This document shows positions 1 to 9,544 of a DNA stretch of 64,000 nucleotides, piece after piece. How positions within the stretch are numbered: the stretch's first letter is position 1; each line of letters opens with the position of its first letter. A model generated the notes under the pieces. It did no database searches. It was not told where the DNA came from and worked only from the letters and a program-made list of their open reading frames with translations. The DNA comes from Vitis vinifera. Its lineage: Eukaryota > Streptophyta > Magnoliopsida > Vitales > Vitaceae. The stretch spans positions 11,277,001 through 11,341,000 of the forward strand of contig NC_081822.1 in NCBI RefSeq assembly GCF_030704535.1, in the 5' to 3' direction. A program made the position numbers and the translations under genes.

Positions 1-190
1 ATACCAAAATTGAAACTTGATTTCATAATTTCATGTAAACAACTGGCTGCAGATGGCTGGTCAATACCTCAACAGAGATTTTATTTTTATTTTTATTATT
101 ATTATTTTTATGTTTACTTCTGGACTTGGACTATTCGATTGATTGTGGTGCTGGAATTTTCTTTTTTTCTTTTTCTTTTTTTTTTCTCAG

Positions 191-1784
191 GAATATTTCA
201 TTTTGCTTTGGAGGGCAATGCACTAAAGGCCATTGAACTGACAGAACAGCTGGCAGATGATTTACTAGAGAAAAATAAGGATTTGCATTTTGATCTTCTT
301 AGCCTTCACTTTGTTAAGCTTGTATGCTCCAGGAAATGGTGTGTAAAATAACAATTCTTTCTCCAAATTCATAAGTTCCACAACCATGGTATCTTAGTTT
401 TACATTTTGGTGACAGCACAGAAGCTCTGGAATTTGCTCAGACAAAGTTGACCCCTTTTGGAAAAGTGCAAAATTATGTTGAGAAGCTTGAAGTATGTCT
501 TTTTCTGAGGCAAACCATCTTAAACATTTCTACTCAATTATTTTGTTCTTCATCAGAACTAAAGACAAATTGCTCCTGCTGCAGGACTTCATGACTCTGC
601 TAGCTTATGAGGAGCCAGAAAAATCCCCAATGTTTCATCTGCTAAGCCTGGAATATCGGCAGCAAGTTGCAGATAGTTTGAACAGAGCACTTCTTGGTGT
701 GTTTCCACTGGTTCCTACTTGCTTCTGTATGCTATATCTGGTTGTAGGATGTTGTACACATATATGCTTTTTATGCAAAATTCATTTTCTGATTCCATTA
801 TTCTTTTTAATAATGCTCTAAACTGTTTGATTCACTCTTGGCTTGTGGTTCATGGTGTATATCAGCACATGCCAACCTCCCTAGCTGTTCAGCAATGGAA
901 AGGCTGATACAACAGACAACAGTAGTTAGACAATGCTTAAATCAAGAGCTTAGCAAGGTAATCTTCTATTTGTTATTTTTCCTTTGTGCGCGCGTGCGTG
1001 TGTGTGTGTGTTGGTGTGTTTTATTGGGATTCTTGGAGGCCTGCTCATGTTGGATTATTTTTAATTGACATCTCAAGTTGTTCTCTCTTATTGTAATCCT
1101 AGGATTGAATTGTTTTTTTAGTCCATGACTTCAACTGTCAATTGTTTGTGTCATCCTTTCATTTCTTGTGTATATTCCATTAGGGGGAGATTATGAATGG
1201 GAGTAATTACTATGCTTTCTAAAAATAATTACTTTCAATCAAGGAAGAAATCTAATAACCCATGTTTTACCCAGAAAGAGAGACAGAAAGAAAAAAATAA
1301 TAACCTATGCTTTACCTAGAAAGAGAGACAGAAAACAAAATATATTGTTTATAATGTAATTTCAATTGAATGCTTACATTTTTAAGTGTAACAGGTCACA
1401 TTCTATTTCTCCCAGGATCATTTGTACTGGCTCAATGCCAAACTTGCTTCATGTTGTTAAGCTGGAATATGATCTAGAAATGCAAAATTTTAGATGTTCA
1501 CATTCATTACAAATTTAATCAGAAGCTATTGTTGGAAGTCACTTTTCTACTTGCCCTTTATGATATGTTTCTCATCTGACTTAAGTTGTGGCTAGAAATA
1601 TTGCTGGATGAACAAGGAAGCCAATTAGAACACAGTAGTTGGTCCGATCTGCTTGGTTAAGGATATATGAAATGTGAATGGCCTCAAATGATGGCTGAAG
1701 GATGAATGCCTTAGACTTTTTTTACTTGTGGCTTTGCAGGATCCTCCTCCACCTTTTTCTTTGAAGGATTTTCTCAAGAGCTAA
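191..1784 (+). CDS. LisH/CTLH-CRA domain protein (GID8-like), 3' exons only
   Basis: Five exons can be joined in frame: 191-338, 417-492, 585-696, 866-957 and 1740-1784. They give the last 156 residues of a protein. All introns are GT-AG and all phases agree. The start of the peptide (FALEGNALKAIELTEQL) is a CTLH helix pair. The middle (TEALEFAQTKL, then LLAYEEPEKSPMFHLLS) is the CRA domain, and the end is PPPFSLKDFLKS. This matches the small plant LisH-CTLH-CRA proteins, as I recall Arabidopsis At1g06060. Members are linked to the GID/CTLH E3 ubiquitin ligase, with the LisH domain for dimerisation at the N-terminus. The LisH exons should lie upstream of the window. The exon joining at 191 is unclear: DNA at about 35-60 reads KQLAAD, which resembles the expected upstream peptide, but no good donor follows. 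It may therefore be degenerate, or the previous exon may lie outside. Confidence 0.8.
986..1020. repeat. GT-rich microsatellite in an intron
   Basis: An imperfect (GT)n tract with a short GC-rich start, just inside the last intron of the CTLH gene. Confidence 0.8.
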
Positions 1785-2569
1785 GTTTGTCAGGGGGGCC
1801 ATTTGAGGCATATTCAGTTTTACTTCACATCCTACTGCAACATGATTTGGTGTGAGGTTTGATCATGGCTATCAAGAAACTATCATTGCTTGTGTGTCGG
1901 TAGAAGTTCCCGAGCAGGCTGTCTGATGCATCTGATTTCTGCATTTGGTGAGATATGCCCCTTTTCTTGAAAAAAGAAAAAAAAGTGATTTGGTTCAACT
2001 CTGAGCAAATTGGTTTGTCTCCATAGGTGGTTTAGTTGATCCATTGTGTGGCTTGTATATGTTTGCTTGCTCAATTTATGATGTTAGAAATTCAGGTATT
2101 TTGTTATCATATGTCAGGTTTTGATTTGTCATAACCTAGGAAGTCCAGTTATTTTATTTAAATGATAGATTGCTATTTGCCATGACTGGTAAATTTACGA
2201 TATTTCAATAATGAAGCATGCCCACCATGGAAATGGCAGAACACCATTATCATAGAAGAGCACCTTTAGTCCATAAACCTCATGCGGAGAGGTTGATCCT
2301 TTCTACCAAAGGTTTGCAAATGCTAGTCAGAATTATCTCTTCCAGTCTTTCTATCTCTTAATAACACTCCCTGATTGATTAAAATAGGAAGCTGCCTCAC
2401 GAAAGATAGAAAACTGTTAGAGAAATGTTGAATAATCTAAGTAAAATTCTGTATGGAGGATTGACAGGAGGCTAACAAGAACACTTTTTGTGCTTGGTTC
2501 TCCTTGTATGGAGCGGTCTGCAAATTAATTTGGGTCTAGATAGGGGCCACCATGTGTTTCCCACCTAGG
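1785..2569. other. 3' flank of the CTLH gene, no further gene seen
   Basis: Ordinary AT-rich intergenic or 3' UTR sequence. I see no coding similarity and no repeat structure. Confidence 0.5.
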
Positions 2570-3032
2570 CAGCTCCAGCTCCAGCTCCGTATCAAGGTCA
2601 TGATCAATATCGTCACTAGCATCAATATCGATATCATAAAAAAGAAATAGGCTTGTTATCCTGGAACTTGATCAGAAATACCGTAATGAAAGGAACATAG
2701 AAGTTTGTCGCTAGGTATTTGACCAAATAGGATCGTTCAGTTCCTATAGAACCTATCACTAAAATACCCTTAGAGGGGGATAGGGGTAAGCGGAGCGAAA
2801 AGGGTTTTCCATGAGATGGGAAATGAAAACTATTAGCCCCACACGAGGTTTGTGAATAAGTGATTGTCTGATAATGATCAAGGAATATCTATCTTTCTGC
2901 TAAACAGGATGTATTGAACTTATAATTCATTAGATACTTTTTATGAATGTTAACTAAGTATCGTAAGTAAATTGCTTTTGGTTGTTCAATCATTTGATAA
3001 CCAGAGTCATTTTTTGATAAATGATCACTATG
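2570..3032 (-). pseudogene. ycf2: Nuclear insert of chloroplast ycf2 fragment (NUPT)
   Basis: Read on the minus strand, this stretch translates into the central AAA-ATPase part of the chloroplast protein Ycf2. From the high to the low coordinate, recognisable pieces are [75 protein letters not shown] and DIDASDDIDHDLDTELEL. Similarity ends at about 3032 and 2570. The frame is interrupted by a stop and substitutions, and neither ycf2 flank nor any plastid gene continues on either side. It is a short plastid-derived insert, either direct or by way of the mitochondrion, with no likely function. Identification rests on my memory of the Ycf2 sequence, which is very distinctive here. Confidence 0.9.
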
Positions 3033-4164
3033 AATGTCGCTAGATTTACTTTCACCGTCTGCTTTGTTTTTAAAATGGTTTGCACTGACCTGCCATGGTC
3101 CAACATCACAAGCTGGCCAAAAAATTGAAGGTTAAGATGTTGGGGTTGAATGTGATGCTTTAGTTAATAAGTTTGCTTATAAAAGTAAGTGTCTGCATCC
3201 TTAATTATTCAATAAATTTATAGAAATTGAAAGCATATTTTCTGAAATTTTACGAGTTTTAACAACTGTTAAGAAAGAGAATGGAGTTGGATTTGATAGA
3301 GGGTATTCTTGTTCAAAATAAAGCCTTCTTCTCTGTTTTATTTTTATTTTTATTTATTTTTTATTTTTTTTAAAGCAAATACGCCAAGAAATATCACAGA
3401 TCATGACCAGCGATTAAAATGTCTTTTAATCGGACGGCTGTGAAGCAAAAAGAAAAGCAGAGGAAAAGGTGGTGCAGCATAAAAATCAAATTTAAGATCT
3501 TTTGGAAATTTAGAATTGGTTTGATAATACTTTTAAAAAACGTTTTTACTGATAGTGTTTTTAGAAAACATTTTTAATATAAAAAAACATCAAAAAATAT
3601 TTTTAATGGGATTTGATCTGGATAATCTCATTTTTCTCCTGTTATCTTGTTCATCAGCTACCCTATTCATTTTAAAGTTTCATAAAAATTAAAGAAGTCC
3701 CAACTTGGAATATGTGGCTTGTTGCCCACAAGCCAGAGTCTGAAGATATTTTACCATATATTATACCTTGCTTTTTAATTTTAATTATTCTCAGGTACTA
3801 ATTAATTAATTATTCAAACCGTAAAAACTTTCATGATAATAAATCTCTTTTATATCTTTCATATAATAATTAAATATAAGATTAATGTTAACTTATGAAT
3901 AAAATTTTAAATATTTTAAATAAAGCATCATTAAGGTGATTGGTAAATCAATGATTTAGTTATTTAATAACTTAATTTATATCAATTTTAATCTTTTTAA
4001 ATATAATTTTAGATTTAAGTAAGGAAAAATTAATATTTGGATTTAATATTTAAAATCATTTTTAGTTTTAAGATGTAGTTATTTTAACAAAAAAAAGAAA
4101 AAAAAGATGAATATAAATTAAGTCATTAATAAATAATAACTAAGTTGATTCACAAAACACCCCA
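3033..4164. other. AT-rich intergenic DNA with decayed repeats
   Basis: No coding sequence is seen. Around 3510-3610 there is A/T-rich DNA built of repeated 'aaaacatttttaa'-like words, a style that recurs near 49.0 kb and 60.4 kb and looks like a decayed small transposon family. Its ends cannot be drawn. Confidence 0.4.
3815..3925 (+). repeat. Dispersed AT-rich repeat, copy 1
   Basis: The core 'aaatctcttttatatctt' and the following 'ataataattaaatataag', then an 'aaaattttaaatatttt' stretch, recur in the same order and orientation at 8165-8255. The two copies flank the block that holds the OBGC2 pseudogene and the four-helix gene. Confidence 0.6.
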
Positions 4165-7015
4165 CGCATCGTCTTGTTTCTGTGTGTGGATGTTCGCTTA
4201 CTGCAAAAATGCTCTCTTGTTTCTGTACAGTCTTCCAACTTGCATTTCGGCACTGATACACTCGTCTCCTGATTTCCGGATACTCTTCTCCCAAAGAGGT
4301 CTTCTGCTAATTCTTCTCCCAAATTTTATTTTCAACTTGTTTTTCTTTAATTTTTCTCTTTGTCCAAACAAAACAATCAACGGACTCTAATTTGAAATGA
4401 CTAGCACTGAAAAATAAACGGAAAGAAAATGAAAATTTGAATTTTGTTTTATGTTGTCTTGGTTTCCCTCACCTCAACTAGGTCAAATAGTTTTACTAGG
4501 GTTAGTCGACGGTGTCAGATAATGAAAACTTTACTAGTTAAGTACGCGATGCACTTTCCGTGCGTTTTCTCCGCGACCAAACAGAGCATTTTCTTATGTT
4601 GTGTCTTTTCTTTTTCGTGTTTATTTATACTCTTATGTAGTGTTCCCATATCTCTATGTGTAGTAGCTGTGCAAATTATATTAGTGCATTGAAGTATCTT
4701 GCACGAGGGTTCTACAAAATGAGGGAAAAGAATAAGAGAGGCTAATTGGCATTTCATCGAACATCTAGAACACATATTTTACACCATACACGCACAATTG
4801 TTCATTTATGTCTATGATGTAACTGTAACCACGCATTGCTTGTTATTGAATTCCCTCTTTCTTAGAATTCATGAATACAATATTATGCTTTGATATCACT
4901 TGGAAATATTCTGCAGACGCATTTTATACCCTTGGCATGTACTGGAATTTATGCTTTATCTATTTATTGTTTAGAATAATCTGTCACTGAATGACTAGGT
5001 GGTTCTAACTTTACCCTTTTTTCTTACTCATTTGATTTCGATGATTATTCTTTTAGCCTTTTGATTTATAGGTTTAATCAACAAAGAAGCAGTTTTGGAC
5101 ATGGTGGGCAGTACACACTTTAAGTGCAGACTTACCAGAGCAAAAGAATCTCCCTCCCCAGGACCTTCTTCATTGATAAGGGAACCTCAGAAATACTTCG
5201 ATCAGGTAATCATTACTGTTTGTTCTGGAAATGGAGGCCATGGTGCAATTCTTAGCATGCTTAACCAGAGAGCTCCTTCAAGGCCACAAGGAAGACATGA
5301 TAAGGGTAAAATGAGGAAGAAAAGTTTGCTTAAGAGGGATTTTGAAGGTTCACTTATCCTTCCTATGGGTGGACATGGGGGGATGTGATAATTTATGCAG
5401 ATGAGGGAGAAGATTCATTACTGGAGTTTCACAAGAGTCGGTACAATGCAAAGCGTGGGGGAAATGTTGATGCCATGGGCGTTTTAACATCCGAGTTGCA
5501 TGATGGACTTGCTGCACCGACATTGCGTAATCCTGTGCCTGTAGGTTTGTATGTTACCTGCATTCTTGATTTTATTAAGACTTGTGGCAGATTTTCATGC
5601 CTTTATGCTTGTAACGGAATGGGAATCATCAGAGATAGGATCCAACAAAGGAAAAGCATATGATATGGTTAATATCTTAAACAAGGTTGTACATTTTCAT
5701 GTAAGTACTCTTACTACTTTTGCTCATGCAATAGGCACAGTTGTGAAGCGTAAGCGAGGGAAGCTTCCGGCAGATCTAGCAGAACCAGGCAATGAAATTC
5801 TCATGGCAAGGGGTAGGCAAGGAGGGTGAGCCATCCGTTTTCTTTTTCCAGCGTCTTGTATCTGTGGTTCTCAATATTGAGTTTGATGCAGTTAGCTACA
5901 CTGATGATCTTCCTTTCTTGATTTTCCATGAAATATCAGTTCTTGTAGTTGATTGAATGGCATTCTGGAAGGTTTTAATTTACTGGATTTTGGAAAATAA
6001 GATCTTTAGTTGAGGTGAGAAGATTATTTTGGTTTATTTTTTATGTTTCTTCTGCACATACACCTCACTGGTATCTATTCATCTGATGTTATTGTTAATG
6101 CACTTGAACCTGCATACTCCATCTTGATCTGTAATATGCTTTATTTTTTGTTTGTGCCAAATTAGCTTGGTAGAAATGCCAGAACATGGAAGGAAAAAAT
6201 TGATGGCTTTAACCACAATTGTAATGAGAGATGACAGCGATAAGGTAAAGAGAAAGATTGCACACTATGTTTTCTTTTTAATGATTAATTCTTATTTCTT
6301 CGAAAACATCTCATTTAAGCCACATGCAGCCTCAACTCTGCAAGTGACTCTAATTATATAGCACATTCTTATGCAACCATATTTGCTTGATTAGCTCCTG
6401 TCTTGTGTTGTATTTTTTTTTTGTAAACTGAATTCCTCATAACCGTATCAATGAGACAGGATCTTTCTAATGTTGTTTCAAATTGTGTTAGAGCGTTCAT
6501 TAATCTTGTTTACCCTGAATAGGTATATAATCAAATTATCTATTCATCCTTTTCAACAGACATTTGTAAATGTGTTTATTCCAATTTCAGTGTTGCTCTT
6601 GATGTGTTGACATGTGACTAAATTAGAGCTTCCAAACATGGAAGGAATATGGAGTGGTTACAAAGCTATAAATGGTAACCTTGGTATTTTATCAATCAAA
6701 ATTTGGAGAATAAAAGAAGTTTACTGAAAGTTGGGGCCATAAATTGCATGGAATGAACTAGTTACTGAAAGTAAAAATGGTAGGACAGTAAATTGGTGAC
6801 CTTGGTAGTTTATCAATCAAAGCTAGGGAAATGAAATAAGTTTACAGAAAGTTAGGCTGTAATTTGCATGCAATGAGCTAGTTATAAAAGCATCACAGTT
6901 TGACAAATTTAATTAGCAGGTGCTATCTTGCTCAAGCATCAGGTTGATGGAATATTTTTTGGTCATTTTGGAATTCTAATTGTTCATGTCTACATTTATA
7001 TGTTTGGTCTTTTTG
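4165..7015 (+). repeat. Segmental tandem duplication, copy A (OBGC2 5' half)
   Basis: This block aligns by eye along its whole length with 9545-12465. Both carry the same first-exon region, exons 2 to 4 and introns of an Obg GTPase gene, including an internal intron repeat of about 120 bp. The spacing between copies is about 5.4 kb. Copy A stops before the GTPase-domain exons. Confidence 0.85.
5072..6245 (+). pseudogene. Truncated OBGC2-like pseudogene (exons 2-4)
   Basis: Three regions match exons 2, 3 and 4 of the downstream OBGC2 gene: 5072-5544, 5735-about 5828 and about 6166-6245. Together they encode only the glycine-rich Obg fold ([12 protein letters not shown], then [17 protein letters not shown]). 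All exons for the GTPase domain are absent. Further damage is seen against copy B: a one-base loss near 5382 turns [10 protein letters not shown] into GGHGGM-stop; a base is missing at the exon 3 donor near 5827; the acceptor before exon 4 reads 'gccaaattagc' instead of 'ggcagattagc'; and the likely first donor reads 'actagttaag' near 4535 instead of 'actaggtaag'. It is the dead product of a partial tandem duplication. Transcripts from the copied promoter remain possible. Confidence 0.85.
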
Positions 7016-7099
7016 TTCAGGACTAACAGCTGCTGGGTTATCACTGTTTAGGGTATTCTATGAATGTGAAGCACAATCACCTCCTTTTTGTTCCCTGGG

Positions 7100-7597
7100 T
7101 TAGCTCAGTTGCCACGCAATGCGCTGAGAAATTAAAAGCGTGGGTAGCCATAAGATCAAAGCAAGACCGAAAATTGCCACCAGAGATCCAGTCACAATCC
7201 ATGAGCTCCCAGTGCATGTTAACTTTCCTAACCTAATCTGAACCATATGGATCATTGACAACGTTAGTAAGACACAACCTGCAATAGTACCTACTGCAGC
7301 AATTATCAACATCAAGCAGCTGGTCTTTAGTACAAAATTGGTGTTGTGCTTATTCTTAATGACATAGAAGTGAAGCTTCAGTGTCTTGGCTAGCAGGGTG
7401 GACAGAAGGAAGAAACTGAATGATAAAATTTCAAATACCACCAGCCTCTTTGCGATCCCTGCATCTGGCTTACATTCTACTCTGGTCTTGAGAGTTTCAG
7501 TTCTAAAGGAAAATGGTAATCCGATGAAGACCGCTGATGTGAAGAGCGCGTTCACATTAATAATGTTGTCTAATACTTTCTTGTAAACGGCTAGCAT
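7100..7597 (-). CDS. Small four-helix membrane protein, unknown function
   Basis: A single uninterrupted frame of 165 codons begins at ATG 7597 and ends with TAA at 7100-7102. Four hydrophobic helices are seen at about residues 17-32, 54-75, 95-118 and 134-158. A conserved-looking N-terminus (YKKVLDNIINVNALFTSAVF) and a Cys-rich linker (RVECKPDAGIAKRLVVFE) precede helix 2. I recall this as a plant-specific family of uncharacterised transmembrane proteins, without a named function. Its base composition is that of a normal gene, and it lies on the opposite strand to both OBGC2 copies. It has no counterpart at the corresponding place in copy B, so it is not part of the duplicated block. No signal for regulation was recognised. 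Confidence 0.7.
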   Translation of the reverse strand: MLAVYKKVLDNIINVNALFTSAVFIGLPFSFRTETLKTRVECKPDAGIAKRLVVFEILSFSFFLLSTLLAKTLKLHFYVIKNKHNTNFVLKTSCLMLIIAAVGTIAGCVLLTLSMIHMVQIRLGKLTCTGSSWIVTGSLVAIFGLALILWLPTLLISQRIAWQLS

Positions 7598-7739
7598 TTC
7601 AGTTCTTGTTGCCCTTGAACGCCACAGAGTTACATAGGAAGAAAAGATCAGTGCCTAATAAAACTCTTGACACATGTAAGAAGAAAAATAAAAGAGATGG
7701 AAGATAGATATACTTATGCTCCATGACAGATATTATGAT

Positions 7740-7763
7740 GCTTCTTCTTCTTCTTCTTCTTCT
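7740..7763. repeat. (CTT)n microsatellite
   Basis: Seven to eight uninterrupted CTT units upstream of the four-helix gene (GAA units on its coding strand), a common arrangement in plant 5' regions. Confidence 0.85.
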
Positions 7764-9544
7764 ATTGGTTGAGCACAATGTGTGTAGCAGCAGGTTTTGG
7801 ATTATAAAGAGAGTCTAGTCCAATGACCACCACATATACAGTCTTCTGATAGTAGTAAACCAACCTTGTGGATATAGTCGTTTTGGACAGAGATGTTTCT
7901 GGTACAACGCGTTCTGTTCGAATTGATGGTAACACCCAGTGAGTATTTTGTTAAGTGCTTAAGGATCATGTAAAGGCTTGGGAGATAAGGAATGGGTGAA
8001 GTTGGTGAAGTCATAATGAAGAGAACAATTAGGGAGTGGGCGAAGTTGGTGAAGTGATTAATTTAGGAGTCATTATTCTAAAAGCGCTTTTAAGATATAA
8101 TATTTCTGTTCATAGCCCTTTTACAAGAATTAATTAGTATTTGAATAGAAATCAAAAAATTGTTTACTACTACTATGATAAAAAATCTCTTTTATATCTT
8201 TTATATAATAATTAAATATAAGAGAAATATAAAATTTTAAATATTTTTAAATAAAAAAATATTTGTACATATGTCATAATTTTTTTTTTACATATTTAAA
8301 TATTCAAATTAGATGTATCATCATTTTATTATTAAATATATTTTTAAATATTAATATATAAATGTTACAAGTTTTATCATATATATATATGTGGGAATGC
8401 CCACATCACATCTGTCCAGCATGGATCCCTTTCCCGTCTTGGTATTTGACAGGGAAATGCTTTATGGTCAGAGAAAAACCGGGTGTATGAGTGACGCACT
8501 TGTGGCGTAGGGTGATCTAAAAAATTTATTGATTTATCTATAATTTTTTTTTGAAATAACCGGTAATAAATCGACAATTTTTTTTTTGAAATAAATCGAT
8601 GATAAAAAGGTGATTTTTTTCAAAATAATCGACCATTTTTTGATTTTTTTTTAAATATATGTATTAATCTTTTTTATTTTTTAATTATTTATTTTTAATT
8701 TATCTTTTATTTTAAATTTATATTACCATTTTATTATTATCATTTTATTTTTAGCTACTTTTCATATTTATCTTATTAATCCTATTTTAAAAAATTACCC
8801 TCACTTCATTATTAATTTTTTTTATTTATCCTTTTAATTTTAAATGTTTTTATTTTAAAATACTAAAAATACAATTTTGCTAAAAAATTACTACAACATA
8901 TAAAAATTAATGAAGTCATAATATTTTATAAATTAAAATTAATTTAATAAGATAAATTATTAATAATTTTAATTATTTAAATAAATTAATATTAATAGAA
9001 AAAATTGTCACCATTATAATAAAATTTTAAAAATTAAATCTTAAATAAAATATTTTATATAATTTAATTTAATTTTTTATTTAAAATAATTTTTTTTTTT
9101 TCTAATCAAACTATTTTTTAATTTTTAAAATAAATAAATACAAATATATTAAAACATTTAAGATAAATAATTACACTTACACAAAATAACTTTAATATAT
9201 ATATATTTATATTTTATTTTATTATTTTAATTTTTTTTTTTTAATATATCTCTTGATATTTTTTGTTAATATTTTTAATATTTTCATAAAATCTAAGTAC
9301 AATATGTTTGTGTTTATTTCAACTAAATATTTTTCAAATATTTGATATTTTTATTTTTGCGGTGTTTCTCTCTTTTATCCTGAAGGAGCTTGGCCGGCAG
9401 CCTCTCTCCTGCCTTTGTTTTGACTTTCTCCGAGTATCGAAACGGCGAGTTTTCCAGATTAGATTAACCGTTTTCGCCCTTCCGTCTAGTTTTATCCGTT
9501 TGATAAAACGTCATTTTCCCTGGAAATATCTCTTCAGTCCCGTG
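7764..9544. other. AT-rich intergenic DNA between the two OBGC2 blocks
   Basis: From about 8520 to 9340 the DNA is almost pure A/T with long T and A runs and no coding potential. A short stretch of balanced composition at about 8388-8520 is not recognised. No gene is supported. Confidence 0.5.
8165..8255 (+). repeat. Dispersed AT-rich repeat, copy 2
   Basis: Partner of the repeat at 3815-3925, same orientation, about 4.3 kb away. Confidence 0.6.
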
